Assembly (NCBI RefSeq): GCF_002214625.1 | Contig: NZ_CP015994.1 | Coordinates: 434,001-498,000, forward strand | Direction of reading: 5' to 3' | Source: Anaplasma ovis str. Haibei | GTDB taxonomy: Bacteria; Pseudomonadota; Alphaproteobacteria; Rickettsiales; Anaplasmataceae | Length of the DNA stretch: 64,000 bases | Notes under the pieces: model-generated | What the model was told of the DNA's origin: nothing | What the model saw: only the letters and a program-made list of their open reading frames with translations | Databases searched by the model: none | Part shown: piece by piece, positions 46,781 to 56,774 of the stretch | Layout: every line of letters starts with the position of its first letter | Numbering within the stretch: the stretch's first letter is position 1 | Program-made: the position numbers and the translations under genes

Positions 46781-49084
46781 ATGATAGGGGATTATTGCAA
46801 CAATACATCACGCACTGTGGCTGATAATGTATCAGCGTCCAAGATAGGGGATGCTGGTTTTAGCGGGTCTAATCGCTCTCGTTTCGGAACTTATAGGGTG
46901 AGGCCTGCCTATAGAAGCCGTTATGCTGACAATAACGCAGCGTGCCCAAGAATTGCCATAGTGCGCTATGCATTGGTTATAATATTGGCCACTATACAGC
47001 TAATTTCCGTAATACTGGTAACTTATGATCTGATAACAAAAGGTCATCTGTCAGTCCGGAGTATGGCCCTTACGGCTGTATGTGGCATCATGTTGGGGGC
47101 TTTACTATGCTTTATTGGCTTTAGATTAGTACATTCATTTTTACGGCAAAGAACTAACGTTACAAGGGTGCCTGATGCTCAGCTCTCAACGACTCCTCCC
47201 GTCAGTGTGCCCTTATCTACTGCAACTGCAGGGCGTGCGATTGAAAGCCCAACTGACTACTTATCTGAAGTGCAAAATAATCTGCATGATTTCGGAGCGC
47301 AGTGGGTTCCCGATACGCCTTTATCTACTACAACTGCAGGACGTGTAGTCGAAAGCTCTGCTGACCGCTTATCTGCGGTGCGGAATAATCTATGTGGAGT
47401 ACGGATGGTTTCTGATATTCAGCCTGCTGGTCACGTAATTTTGACCGCACGCTACTTAGGAAAGTCTGAAGATCATCTCTCGCCCTCGGTTGTGCCTGGA
47501 GTGAGCGCATCCCGTGTTGCGTTTTACTCATGCAGACGAGGGGAAATCTTATGCGCTATAGGGCGTGAAGTTTTTAGAGTTCGCTCGTGGACTATCGGGT
47601 GTGTAGACCCAATAGTACCCGGGTATGTCCAAATTATTTTACGCCCTATGTTTCCCAAAGACATGAGCATTGCAAAATGCAGAATGTATTTTAAACGTGA
47701 CGGAGCGGCAGAGGCCACACCGATGCATTTGTTGAAGGTAAAGGTTACAACGGAAAGTTTGCTGTCGCTTATGTTTGAATCCGGCATTTACACTGATTGT
47801 GTAGGAAGCTCAGAATCCCTAAGACACTACATGGAATTTTACTCGCGCCTGTCGCTATGTTGCTCGCCTGGAAGCTCTAGAGATGGAGCGATATGCAGGA
47901 GTAGGGAAGAGGCTTTGAGGCGCGCTGGGCAAGACTTATTGTATATGGCTGGTAACCATGCCGAGATTCAGCAGTTCACGCACGATATTATTACTTATAG
48001 AAGGGTATTTGAACGGCTTTTAAGTTTCGGGTCTATTACAAGGCTAGAAAAGGCATTTATAGATTCCTGTCTAAACTCTACTTCAGAATGCAATGCGGAA
48101 GCTTTAGGTGGCGATGGAATGGGTACTTCTCGCGAATTCATATCTGCGCTTTATGCAATAACGTGCACATACGAGCAATTCTTCAAAAATTTAGATGACA
48201 CTCACCGTACACTATTGATAATCTCAAAGTTTCTTACTGACAGAGATTTTAGGGTAGTGATGGTAGCGAAAGCTATGAACGCAGTACACAATGCAATTCA
48301 CATCATCAAGGGGAGAAAAGCTCAGATAACACTTGATGCGATAATTAGCCATGGACGCATAGAAGAGTCTCTATCATACCTATGCAGATGGATGCTGGCA
48401 TTATTTGAAAGTGTTAGTGCAGTTTTGCTTATAAGCTCGTGTGGACTTACGCACATGCAAGACCTTGATACATCAATTGTCAGGTGGTTAGCTGTCATTC
48501 CTGGGTTTGAAGTAATAGGCGCGAGTGGTGTGGCAGAGGCATTAGCCACGTCCGCACAGTGGGGTAGGGGGATTACTCCAAATTCAGAAGTGGATGCACG
48601 CTTTTTAGCGGCAATTGATATCATGGGTAAGACAGCCGAATTTTGTGCTTCTGTCCCGGGGGCCACCCAGGCATTATGTACTGATACCGAAGATATCGGC
48701 GTGACTGGACCCATGAAAACACTGCAGACCCCACTTGCAAGGCTAAATCGAGAAGGCCTGAGAGCAATAATAGCCTTTGCAGTTGCCTGTGAAATCGCAG
48801 ATTTACTTCCTGATGGACAAAGATGTTCACTTGATGCATTACGCGAGATCATTGGGCCAGAAATAGGCTCCGGAGCGATGTTGAGGATACTAGAAAATGC
48901 CGGGCGAGAACAATACGGATTTTTTGCATCGCTAATATCAGACATTGTGTACGTACGCTACCCATCTTTGGATAGAGAGCTAGTTGGTGTGCGATTTCCT
49001 GCAGTTGAGGAGACTTCTTTCGTTAATGTGACAACAGAAACCGGTGTTCAAACTCCATGCAGGCTGGCACTTCAGAACCTATGA
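46781..49084 (+). CDS. Membrane-anchored single-module IPGL-family protein, A type
   Basis: A 767-aa protein of unknown function. Two membrane helices (about 62-83 and 95-118) are followed by a linker with an imperfect duplication (PLSTATAGRAIESP and PLSTTTAGRVVESS), then one module: LRHYMEFYSRLSL, FTHDIITYRRVFERLL, FISALYAITCTYEQFF, KFLTDRDFRVVMVAKAMNAV, a degenerate signature SLSYLCRWMLALFESV, and the second motif RWLAVIPGFEVIG. The helix pair plus repeat linker plus module is the plan of the giant protein in small, so the cluster is bracketed by two anchored A-type genes. The start ATG 46781 lacks a good ribosome-binding site. Its 3' end overlaps convergent thiL by 13 nt. Confidence 0.82.
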   Translation: MIGDYCNNTSRTVADNVSASKIGDAGFSGSNRSRFGTYRVRPAYRSRYADNNAACPRIAIVRYALVIILATIQLISVILVTYDLITKGHLSVRSMALTAVCGIMLGALLCFIGFRLVHSFLRQRTNVTRVPDAQLSTTPPVSVPLSTATAGRAIESPTDYLSEVQNNLHDFGAQWVPDTPLSTTTAGRVVESSADRLSAVRNNLCGVRMVSDIQPAGHVILTARYLGKSEDHLSPSVVPGVSASRVAFYSCRRGEILCAIGREVFRVRSWTIGCVDPIVPGYVQIILRPMFPKDMSIAKCRMYFKRDGAAEATPMHLLKVKVTTESLLSLMFESGIYTDCVGSSESLRHYMEFYSRLSLCCSPGSSRDGAICRSREEALRRAGQDLLYMAGNHAEIQQFTHDIITYRRVFERLLSFGSITRLEKAFIDSCLNSTSECNAEALGGDGMGTSREFISALYAITCTYEQFFKNLDDTHRTLLIISKFLTDRDFRVVMVAKAMNAVHNAIHIIKGRKAQITLDAIISHGRIEESLSYLCRWMLALFESVSAVLLISSCGLTHMQDLDTSIVRWLAVIPGFEVIGASGVAEALATSAQWGRGITPNSEVDARFLAAIDIMGKTAEFCASVPGATQALCTDTEDIGVTGPMKTLQTPLARLNREGLRAIIAFAVACEIADLLPDGQRCSLDALREIIGPEIGSGAMLRILENAGREQYGFFASLISDIVYVRYPSLDRELVGVRFPAVEETSFVNVTTETGVQTPCRLALQNL

Positions 49085-50025
49085 CGATATCCGTGGTGGG
49101 TTAAGCGTATAATACTACCCTTGCTGTCATATACTCTAACGCCGGGTTGTGCGACTATTGTGCCCACCTTGGTAACTTTTACTCCAAGATCTGCTGCTAT
49201 GAGCATTATTTGTGTATGGTTTTCTGCTGCAGAGGTGAAAGCAAGCTCGTAATCATCTCCTCCGCTACAAATGCGCTCTATAAGTTCTGGATTATGCCTA
49301 AGTACGTCTCGTGCTTCATCGGAAATTGGGATCTGGTCTAGGTGAACTCTCGCGCCCACATTTGATAGCCTACATATGTGCCCTATATCCTGAACTAACC
49401 CGTCTGAGATGTCTATGCAGGCCGAAGCTATGCTGCATATTTTACTCCCAAGTGTAATCCTGGGTTCTGGCAGATCATACCTATACTTTAAAGTGAGGTA
49501 CTCTCCCTCGATAAGGCCCTGATACACCATTAGTCCCAAAGTAGCGTCTCCTATATTACCGCTTACATACAGTAAATCTCCAATTTTTGCTTGTGACCTT
49601 GTCATACTTTGTATACCGGGAACCCCCATGGCTGTGATGCTTATGGTAATGGTACCCGTGTTGTTAGATGTCGTGTCCCCGCCCATCAAGTTAACATTGT
49701 AGTGTGTGTTATCTTCCCTCAGACCATTGCTGAATTCCTTCCACCAATCTTCGGTCACTCCCTGCGGTAATGACATACCAAGTACGTACCCGTGAGGTTG
49801 AGCCCCCATCGCTGCGAGATCGGAGAGATTCACTCTCAGCGCCTTTTTTGCCAGTAACGCCGGATTGCTGTTGGGGAGAAAGTGAATTCCTTCTACCAGA
49901 ATATCTTGTGTAACGATAAAAGACCCGTTGGGGGAAGAAATTTTTCCCGCATCGTCATTCTCAGTGCCAAATCCGCTGCGCATAAGGGGGCGTATGTACC
50001 TCTCTATACATGCAAATTCATCCAT
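49072..50025 (-). CDS. thiL: Thiamine-monophosphate kinase
   Basis: It phosphorylates thiamine monophosphate to the active cofactor thiamine diphosphate. The 317-aa product has the PurM/ThiL fold markers: GTENDDAG near the N-terminus, the ALRVNLSDLAAMGAQP block, LMGGDTTSN for metal and ATP, IDISDGLVQDIGH and SGGDDYELAFT. The ATG at 50025 (MDEFACIERYI) is preferred; the open frame runs on to 50124 but that extension looks unlike ThiL. It is convergent with the module gene (13-nt overlap) and divergent from the YihY-type gene. Confidence 0.92.
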   Translation of the reverse strand: MDEFACIERYIRPLMRSGFGTENDDAGKISSPNGSFIVTQDILVEGIHFLPNSNPALLAKKALRVNLSDLAAMGAQPHGYVLGMSLPQGVTEDWWKEFSNGLREDNTHYNVNLMGGDTTSNNTGTITISITAMGVPGIQSMTRSQAKIGDLLYVSGNIGDATLGLMVYQGLIEGEYLTLKYRYDLPEPRITLGSKICSIASACIDISDGLVQDIGHICRLSNVGARVHLDQIPISDEARDVLRHNPELIERICSGGDDYELAFTSAAENHTQIMLIAADLGVKVTKVGTIVAQPGVRVYDSKGSIIRLTHHGYRHRF

Positions 50026-50248
50026 ATTTGACGTCTCGGTAGTGATTGGGTAGGTGTGCACGCTGGTGGATGAGTGTTGCATATCGTTTGGAACTTTAAG
50101 TTTTTCCACCTCTACCTCCCGCATGCTTCGTGTTAGTAGCGCACTTCCCAGCGCTTTACCTCATTATGCAAAATCTCGCTGTTTGCCGTCTACGCTGGTT
50201 AAAATTGTTATAGCTTTTATTTCTTAGTCAAGAAACAAGGTTGTTTTC

Positions 50249-51154
50249 TTGGAAAATACGCTAAATAATGTATTAGGTTCTGTTTTGTCGACTGTGGTGT
50301 CTTTGTGTGTGTATGGGTTCTGTGCAACAATTCTTGAAAGGGCAGGTGCATTTTTAAGGTGTGCGGGTCTTGCAGTTGCGGATTTCCGCAGGCATGACGG
50401 GCTCGTATACTCCGGGTATTTGTCATTCATTTTCCTCCTAGCCACCTTTCCCTTTTTGGTATTTTTTACCGCTATGACTTCCACAGCACTAAACGTGCTG
50501 GACAAGCACGAAGACTTTCTTCACGGGCTTGTTACCTCGTTGCTCAGCGAACTACCGCATGAGACTATTGCTGCGCTTTTACCTAGAATCAACGAGATAT
50601 TATCCGGACCTCCGCAGAGCTTGTTGACTGTGGCCATAGTGGGTATTGTTTGGACTGCATCTTCAGCCATAGAAGGTATGCGTACAGTACTAAATAAGGC
50701 GTTTAGAGTTTCAGCGCCACCTCCATATATTCTCGGTAGGATGCTGAGTATCTTGCAGTTTTTGGCAATAGTTTTAGTGATGATGTTCAGTGTATTGTTC
50801 ATAGTCCTGGTACCCATAATCCTCGATGTACTTGATCAGAAATGGGGCTACTTGGGCTATGTAAAATACACCTTGAGCGAAGTAATATTGTGCCTTTCCG
50901 TTGCACTTCTGTATTTTATGGTGCCAAATACGAGGCAACGTATGGGGGTTGTGCTGCCTGGTGCGGTTGTGGTGACAGTATTATGGACTGTATCTTCGTT
51001 TACCTTCTCCTGGTACTTGTCAAATTTTCGGGTACTGCACACAATGTACGGTAACCTTTCAGGTATTGTTGCGTCCATGCTCTTTTTCTACATCCTTAGC
51101 ATATTTTTTATATACGGAGCGGAGTTGAGTTATAGGCTGTCTAAACAGTTCTGA
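50249..51154 (+). CDS. YihY/BrkB-family inner-membrane protein
   Basis: A 301-aa polytopic membrane protein of the YihY (formerly RNase BN-like) family, whose molecular role is not settled. It has about six hydrophobic segments, the family-typical DGLVYSGYLSFIFLLATFPF near the start, VWTASSAIEGMRTVLNKAF in the middle and MYGNLSGIVASMLFFYILS near the end. Length (about 300) matches. The start appears to be TTG 50249. It stands alone, divergent from thiL. Confidence 0.85.
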   Translation: MENTLNNVLGSVLSTVVSLCVYGFCATILERAGAFLRCAGLAVADFRRHDGLVYSGYLSFIFLLATFPFLVFFTAMTSTALNVLDKHEDFLHGLVTSLLSELPHETIAALLPRINEILSGPPQSLLTVAIVGIVWTASSAIEGMRTVLNKAFRVSAPPPYILGRMLSILQFLAIVLVMMFSVLFIVLVPIILDVLDQKWGYLGYVKYTLSEVILCLSVALLYFMVPNTRQRMGVVLPGAVVVTVLWTVSSFTFSWYLSNFRVLHTMYGNLSGIVASMLFFYILSIFFIYGAELSYRLSKQF

Positions 51155-51350
51155 TATATTGGCGGGCCCGTATGCCTTGTAGAGCGGAAAGTGGTTAAGG
51201 TTTTGGAGTGGGGAAGCTTGAGTTTTGATTAAAAGTTTTCCAAAAGGCCTTTCCAGATGTTGTATATGTTATTAGAATACCAGCCTGCACTGGTGTTCAG
51301 TTGTAGAATTGTTTGGAGTAGGGAAGATCTTCAGCTGCGTGGCAAGTTGC

Positions 51351-52622
51351 ATGTTCGATTCTGAAAATCTTTGGTTGCCGTACAATAGTGCTAGGTCGCC
51401 AGCCAATGCCATGAAGGTTGTGTCTGGTAGTGGATGTTACCTTCAGTTAGAAGATGGCAGAAGGCTTTTAGACGGCATATCCAGCTGGTGGAGTGTCTGC
51501 CATGGATACTCCCATCCGTATATAGTGACAAAAATGCGTGAGCAGGTGGAGAGGCTTTCCCATGTAATGCTCTGTTCCGGGATGATTCACGAAGGGGCAT
51601 GCGAACTGGCTTCAAGGCTTATATCTTTGGCGCCACAAGGATTGCACAAGGTCTTCTTTTCCGACTCCGGATCTATGGCTGTGGAAGTTGCAATGAAAAT
51701 TGCAGTGCAGTACTGGCACGCTGTTGGTAGGCCGCAGAAAACGAATTTTATCGCATTCAAAAACGCATATCATGGCGACAGCATGGGGTGTATGTCGGTT
51801 TCTGATCCGACGGCCATACATGGTACGCGGTTTTGCAATTACTACCCGGCACAACACCTATTTGAATTACCAACGGATGAGCAAAGTTTTGCGCTGCTGA
51901 GGAGTGCAGTAGAACGGATTGTGCATAGAACCGCTGCGATCATAATAGAGCCAATTCTCCAGGCTGCTGGGGGGATGCACATTTACTCTCCAGATATACT
52001 TGCATTGCTACTTAAGTTGGCCAGAGAAGCCGATATTCTTCTTATTGTTGATGAAGTGGCAACCGGCTTTGGTAGAATTGGTACCATGTTTGCGTGCGAG
52101 CAGGCCAACATTTCTCCCGACATCATGGTCCTAGGTAAAGCTATAACTGGCGGAATGTGCCCGTTGTCAGCAACGTTGGTATCTTCAAAAGTTTGTGAGC
52201 CGTTTGAGTTGCGCAGTGGAAAGCTAATGCATGGTAACACCTTTGCGGCAAATCCCCTGGCATGCGCCGCCGCGAACGCTTCGCTTGATTTATTTGAGGA
52301 TGGGACGTTGATAGGTAGAGTGCAAGCCATTGAAGAGCGTCTGAAACGTGGGTTAGAACCGCTTAAAGGCCTAAAATACGTTTACAACACCAGAGTGAAG
52401 GGGGCCGTTGCCGCCATGGAGATAGCAACGGATCACTTCGATTATCTTCGGGAGAGCTTCTTGCGCAAGCTCTTGGATTTTGAAATCTGGATAAGGCCGA
52501 TCGGGAATACTGTGTACCTTATGCCCCCTCTCATAATCTCTGATGTAGAGCTCGAGCATCTGCTCACCTCAGTATGTGCTCTTGTACACTCTTGCAAAGA
52601 TCGCCTAGAGGCTGTGATCTAG
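51351..52622 (+). CDS. bioA: Adenosylmethionine-8-amino-7-oxononanoate aminotransferase
   Basis: Class III PLP aminotransferase that makes 7,8-diaminopelargonate in biotin synthesis. The 424-aa product has LWLPYNSA at the start, DGISSWWSVCHGYSHP (the BioA-specific SSWW segment), FSDSGSMAVEVAMKIA, AYHGDSMG and DEVATGFGRIGTMFA. The Schiff-base lysine is in LGKAITGG at K263. The ATG at 51351 is used; a TTG at 51309 would add residues not seen in the family. Biotin genes are not clustered here; the BioC-type gene at 13441 may belong to the same pathway. Confidence 0.93.
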   Translation: MFDSENLWLPYNSARSPANAMKVVSGSGCYLQLEDGRRLLDGISSWWSVCHGYSHPYIVTKMREQVERLSHVMLCSGMIHEGACELASRLISLAPQGLHKVFFSDSGSMAVEVAMKIAVQYWHAVGRPQKTNFIAFKNAYHGDSMGCMSVSDPTAIHGTRFCNYYPAQHLFELPTDEQSFALLRSAVERIVHRTAAIIIEPILQAAGGMHIYSPDILALLLKLAREADILLIVDEVATGFGRIGTMFACEQANISPDIMVLGKAITGGMCPLSATLVSSKVCEPFELRSGKLMHGNTFAANPLACAAANASLDLFEDGTLIGRVQAIEERLKRGLEPLKGLKYVYNTRVKGAVAAMEIATDHFDYLRESFLRKLLDFEIWIRPIGNTVYLMPPLIISDVELEHLLTSVCALVHSCKDRLEAVI

Positions 52623-52866
52623 CACCGCGAGTTGCTTGTCATGCCACGAGGTGCGGCTATAGGCTCTGCATTTTGGTGCGCGTACGTTGGTGCGTTGCAT
52701 GCGTACACAACACAAATTGCTAGGGTTAGGGGTGGCTGTATGCGTGCACTATGCCCCTGGTGGCTTAGATGCCGCTTTTTACAGGCACTGTATGAACGCG
52801 GGTGCTTACGGATAATTACTGTTGATATTTTGTGGGAAATGGAGAATAATCCTCCGATTCCCGGTT

Positions 52867-52955
52867 GGAGAGGTGGCCGAGAGGCTGAAGGCGGCGGTTT
52901 GCTAAACCGTTATACAAGTAACATTGTATCGAGGGTTCGAATCCCTCTCTCTCCG
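52867..52955 (+). tRNA. tRNA-Ser (anticodon GCT)
   Basis: An 89-nt class II tRNA. The acceptor is GGAGAGG/TCTCTCC (one G-T pair), the anticodon arm is GCGGTTTGCTAAACCG with loop TTGCTAA, and a long variable arm (TTATACAAGTAACATTGTAT) is typical of tRNA-Ser. The T arm is GAGGG-TTCGAAT-CCCTC. It decodes AGC/AGU. CCA is not encoded. Confidence 0.95.
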
Positions 52956-53040
52956 CTCAGGGGTGCTGCTTGATTTTAGTCCTCTGCTGCTGAGCAGTAG
53001 GGGGCAGGTTGGTGTCTACTTATGGGTTACAGTTGGGGGT

Positions 53041-53367
53041 ATGTACCTTCTTGCGAAAAGGCGTGGGTGTAGGAATATAAGATCTGTAGTCGAGAGTTTT
53101 GTGCTGCAAAAGTGCGAGGCATGGCGGCTGAGCAGGACGGAAATTCGAATCATGCTCAACTGGAGAGATATAGTTGGGGTGCGGATTGCAGAGCTTGCGC
53201 GGCCTGATAGAGTGGTTTTTTCTAAAGATAACTCTGGGACACTGCATCTACGCGTTGCTAACGGTGGGCACGCGATGTTTATTCAATACGCAATACCCGG
53301 CATCATTGAGAAAATTTCCGTGTATTTCGGGTTTAAGGCTATATCATCGGTTAAAATTCAGCAATAA
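53041..53367 (+). CDS. DUF721 (DciA-like) protein
   Basis: A 108-aa small basic protein. The pattern LNWRDIVGVRIAELARPDRV, then GTLHLRVANGGHAMFIQYA, then IIEKISVYFGFKAISSVKI fits DUF721. This family includes DciA, the replicative-helicase loader or regulator found where DnaC is missing, so a role in loading DnaB is a reasonable inference. The start ATG at 53041 directly follows GGGGGT, a close but plausible ribosome-binding site. Confidence 0.75.
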   Translation: MYLLAKRRGCRNIRSVVESFVLQKCEAWRLSRTEIRIMLNWRDIVGVRIAELARPDRVVFSKDNSGTLHLRVANGGHAMFIQYAIPGIIEKISVYFGFKAISSVKIQQ

Positions 53368-53498
53368 AAGACACTGTTTGTTGGTTGGCGGTTATAGCAT
53401 TCCGGTGTTGTCGGTGTTCTGAGAACCTGAAATTGCGCGTCTTGCTGTGGTGTGTTACGCTTTCAGTCCGAGATTTAACTCACTGCAAAAGCTTGCGG

Positions 53499-54308
53499 CT
53501 AAGGTTGACCCGTAGAGAATTGATATTGCCGTGACTGCAGGAAGTTTGACACCATGCAGAGTTGCTCCACGGAAAGATTCTCGGCCCTGGTAGATGGCGG
53601 TATTTCGCACGCTGCGAGCAATGCATCAAATTCTTGGCGAGAGAGCCCCAAAGCATTCCGCATGGTCTTTCTCTTGCAGCCGAATGCTTTTTTTAGCATC
53701 TTGAGCATGTATTGATAATCCACTGGGAATCTTAGAGCGCCCAAGGGTGTGATGTTGACTATTGATGAACAAACCTTTGGAGGGGGAGAAAAGACGCAAG
53801 GTTGCAGGTCTTTCACTTTTTCTACGTCGCACAACAGTTGTACCAGAACAGAAAGCGTAGAGTAGCTTTTGGTGCCCGGTTTGGCCACTAATCTTTCTGC
53901 CACTTCTTTTTGGAACATTAGGGTTAGTTTCTCAAAATTGTGTATATAACTTAACATTTTGAGTAGTAAGATTACTGATATGTTATACGGCAAGTTAGCG
54001 ATCATTTTGCTTGGCGTTGAGACCATCGCCTCCAAATTTATCTCTAAAACGTCATGCTCTATGTACCTATAGTTTGGGTGTTTCTTCATCAAACTCTGAT
54101 GTATAGGTGATAGTCTGCGATCTTTCTCAACTGCCAGTAGACTTGCAACTTTACCCCTTAGAATTACTTCGGTCATGGTTCCAAACCCGGGACCAACCTC
54201 TATTACGTGATATCCCTCTATTCTTCCAGCGTAGGAGACTATCTCTTCCGCTATCAAGGGATCTAAAATGAAGTTCTGTCCAAGCGATTTGTACGCTTTA
54301 TGTCTCAT
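53499..54308 (-). CDS. rsmA: 16S rRNA (adenine1518-N6/adenine1519-N6)-dimethyltransferase
   Basis: KsgA dimethylates A1518 and A1519 in helix 45 late in 30S assembly. The 269-aa product has [10 protein letters not shown], the SAM loop [16 protein letters not shown], the acidic EKDRRL motif II, the EHDVLE segment and the catalytic NLPYNIS (N6A family NPPY type). The C-terminal helical domain includes [11 protein letters not shown] and [10 protein letters not shown]. The start is the ATG at 54308; one 9 nt upstream is also possible. It is flanked by convergent DUF721 and divergent tRNA-Thr. Confidence 0.94.
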   Translation of the reverse strand: MRHKAYKSLGQNFILDPLIAEEIVSYAGRIEGYHVIEVGPGFGTMTEVILRGKVASLLAVEKDRRLSPIHQSLMKKHPNYRYIEHDVLEINLEAMVSTPSKMIANLPYNISVILLLKMLSYIHNFEKLTLMFQKEVAERLVAKPGTKSYSTLSVLVQLLCDVEKVKDLQPCVFSPPPKVCSSIVNITPLGALRFPVDYQYMLKMLKKAFGCKRKTMRNALGLSRQEFDALLAACEIPPSTRAENLSVEQLCMVSNFLQSRQYQFSTGQP

Positions 54309-54433
54309 GGTGTGCACTGTGCAACTATCTAGGAATTGTCAATAGCATAGCTGAAAATTAACCTTTTGACTTTTATCCTAACATGTATATCATTCTGTCA
54401 CTAGCTTTTGCGGCTTGGTTTCTCGCGTCGCTG

Positions 54434-54507
54434 GCCGGCTTAGCTTTAATTGGTAGAGCACCTGACTTGTAATCAGGGGGTTGTCGGTTCGAGTCCGGCA
54501 GCCGGCT
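54434..54507 (+). tRNA. tRNA-Thr (anticodon TGT)
   Basis: A 74-nt cloverleaf with acceptor GCCGGCT/AGCCGGC, anticodon stem CCTGA/TCAGG around loop CTTGTAA, and T arm GTCGG-TTCGAGT-CCGGC. It decodes ACA and wobble ACN codons. CCA is not encoded. tpiA begins 23 nt after its 3' end, so they may share a transcript. Confidence 0.95.
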
Positions 54508-54530
54508 CTCTTATACCTCTTGTGGAGCCT

Positions 54531-55256
54531 ATGTCCTTTTTTGTTGTGGCCAATTGGAAGATGAATGGGGATGTCGCTTTAGTGAGGGATTTTCTTACTG
54601 CGATTGACACCAACTTCGCGCCGAAGCTTCTTAACAATAGCCCCATTGAGTTGGTGATATGCCCTCCGTTCACTTTGATGTCGGCGTTTAACTCTAGGTG
54701 TCCGTCGGTAAAGCTTGGGGCACAGAACTGCTTCTCTGGGATAAATAAGGGCTGCACTGGTGAGATAAGCGCTGCAATGTTAAGAGAGTGTGGTTGTGAC
54801 TACGTCATTCTTGGGCACTCTGACAGGCGCAGTGCATTCGCTGAAGAAAATGCGGATATCAGATTGAAGGCTGAATCCGCCATGGAAGAGGGGATTACAC
54901 CTATAATATGCGTTGGTGAAACACTTCAGGAGAGAAATGGTGGTATATCCAGTGATATACTAATAGAGCAATGCAATAAATGTTGCCCGAAATGTGGGGA
55001 ATTTATAGTTGCGTATGAACCGGTTTGGGCCATAGGAGGTTCAACTATTCCTGATTTAGAGATAATAAAAGAGTCTCTTGATACAATCAGGTCTCATAGT
55101 TCTGTGCGCACCATACTTTACGGCGGGTCCGTAAATCAGGATAACATATGCGCTCTAAAGTCACGGATTGATGGCTTATCTGGGGTGCTGGTTGGAAGTG
55201 CAGGGACGAAAGTCAATGAGTTTTGCGGAATGATAAGCAGTGTGTTGGAATTATAG
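54531..55256 (+). CDS. tpiA: Triosephosphate isomerase
   Basis: It interconverts dihydroxyacetone phosphate and glyceraldehyde 3-phosphate; in Anaplasmataceae it serves gluconeogenic and lipid-precursor flow because full glycolysis is absent. The 241-aa product has NWKMN with catalytic K10, GHSDRR with H96 and AYEPVWAIG with E163, the complete catalytic triad. Loop 6 reads WAIGGST instead of the usual WAIGTGK-type, a small variation. The ATG at 54531 aligns with the family start. Confidence 0.95.
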   Translation: MSFFVVANWKMNGDVALVRDFLTAIDTNFAPKLLNNSPIELVICPPFTLMSAFNSRCPSVKLGAQNCFSGINKGCTGEISAAMLRECGCDYVILGHSDRRSAFAEENADIRLKAESAMEEGITPIICVGETLQERNGGISSDILIEQCNKCCPKCGEFIVAYEPVWAIGGSTIPDLEIIKESLDTIRSHSSVRTILYGGSVNQDNICALKSRIDGLSGVLVGSAGTKVNEFCGMISSVLEL

Positions 55257-55263
55257 GTTTTTT

Positions 55264-56259
55264 ATGCTCCGAGCAATAGTTGCCGGATTCATCACGATTT
55301 GTAGTTGCTCATTTTTGTTATTTGGTAGGCCGGCGCTTTCTGAGTCCCAAAAAAGCTTTGTGCTTATTGGGTCAGGGTCCATGACCAATGTGTATTATTC
55401 CATAGGTGGTGGACTGTGCAAGTTTGTTGTACTTAGTTACGGTGAGGGAGGTAGGCCAGGACAGCTAATTTGTTCTACTTCCACGACTGCCGGCAGTGTT
55501 TATAATTTAAATTCCATGCGTAGGGGTACCATGGATATTGGTGTGGCTCAATCCGACATAGGATACCACGCGTATACGGGTGATGACATATATTCAGGAA
55601 TCCCTCCTATGGATAATTTGAGGCTGCTTGCCTCTATGCATAAAGAGTATCTAACCATAGTTGTCAGAAAGGACTCCGGTATTAAGTCCATCGATGACAT
55701 AAAAGGCAAGAGGATAAATGTGGGTGCTCCCGGTACTGGGGTCAGGACGGCTATTCTCAGTCTGTTAAAAACCAAAGGTTGGACTGTAAAGGACTTTCTT
55801 GTGGCTTCTGACCTCAAATCTTCAGAGCAGGTTCAAGCGTTGTGTGACGGGAAAATAGATGTGATAACAGATTTTGTAGGGCACCCTAATGCTGGAATGC
55901 AGGAGGCCTCGGCTACTTGTGACGCTGTTGCACTTTCTCTGGGTGATGCTTTAGTAGCAGAGCTTGTGGAGAAATACCCGTACTATACCGCAGGTTTGAT
56001 ACCCGGAAATACGTATAACAACAATCCTCAAGATATTAAGACAATATCGGTGCGGGCGTCCGTATACGCTACAACTGCGCTATCAGACGAGATGGCGTAT
56101 GCGATAGTAAAATCCATTGCATCTAATATTAGCAGGTTTCATGAGCTTAGTGGTGCTCTGCGGAAGCTCACACTCAGGGATCTGGTGACTAGTGGAAGTG
56201 CAGTTCCGCTGCATGATGGTGCAGAACGCTTTTACAGAGAAACTGGCATGTTGAAATAG
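55264..56259 (+). CDS. TAXI-family TRAP transporter solute-binding protein
   Basis: A 331-aa periplasmic receptor. The signal peptide covers about residues 1-25 (LRAIVAGFITICSCSFLLFG). The mature part has FVLIGSGSMTNVYYSIGGGL, STTAGSVYNLNSMRRG, DIGVAQSDIGYHAY, and LRLLASMHKEYLTIVVRKDS, which are typical of the TAXI (TRAP-associated extracytoplasmic immunogenic) group. Ligands in this family include glutamate and other C4/C5 acids; this one is unknown. The membrane partner (DctQM fusion) is not adjacent. The start ATG 55264 is 7 nt after the tpiA stop. The last 201 bp are duplicated in inverted form at 63167-63367. Confidence 0.87.
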   Translation: MLRAIVAGFITICSCSFLLFGRPALSESQKSFVLIGSGSMTNVYYSIGGGLCKFVVLSYGEGGRPGQLICSTSTTAGSVYNLNSMRRGTMDIGVAQSDIGYHAYTGDDIYSGIPPMDNLRLLASMHKEYLTIVVRKDSGIKSIDDIKGKRINVGAPGTGVRTAILSLLKTKGWTVKDFLVASDLKSSEQVQALCDGKIDVITDFVGHPNAGMQEASATCDAVALSLGDALVAELVEKYPYYTAGLIPGNTYNNNPQDIKTISVRASVYATTALSDEMAYAIVKSIASNISRFHELSGALRKLTLRDLVTSGSAVPLHDGAERFYRETGMLK

Positions 56260-56774
56260 CTCCGTAGAATGGTTGCAATTTTGGGGATAGAAACCAGTTG
56301 TGACGAGACCGCGGTTGCAGTCTTAGATGGACGTAGTGTACTATCGCATGAAGTATTATCTCAGAAGGAGCACTCGTCTTTTGGTGGTGTAGTACCAGAA
56401 ATTGCAGCAAGAGCCCATTCTGATTTTCTACATGTTCTGGTCTCCAAGGCTATGGGCAGTGCAGGTCTAGAGTTTAGTGACTTAAGTGCAATTGCAGTAA
56501 CATCTGGTCCCGGATTAGTGGGTTCACTTATAGTTGGTGTGATGCTTGCCAAAGCAATTGCATATGTGACACGTAAACCCATTATTGCTGTGAATCACCT
56601 TGAGGCGCATGCACTGGTGGCACGTATGATCTATACCGACCTTGAATTTCCATTCTTGATACTAATAATATCCGGAGGACACTGCCAATTCTTAATTGCA
56701 CATGATGTCGGTAGGTATACAAAACTTGGTGAATCAGTTGACGACTCACTGGGAGAGACCTTTGATAAGGTGGC
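56059..56774 (+). repeat. 716-bp inverted repeat, original arm (TAXI 3' end plus tsaD 5' part)
   Basis: The reverse complement of this segment recurs at 62652-63367; paired positions add up to 119426. I see no mismatch by eye. It spans the TAXI receptor C-terminus, the 9-nt gap and the first 168 codons of tsaD. Confidence 0.9.

Noticed and set aside
52632-52973. Open frame of 113 codons covering tRNA-Ser
   Set aside because: It runs through a perfect tRNA cloverleaf, so it is not coding.
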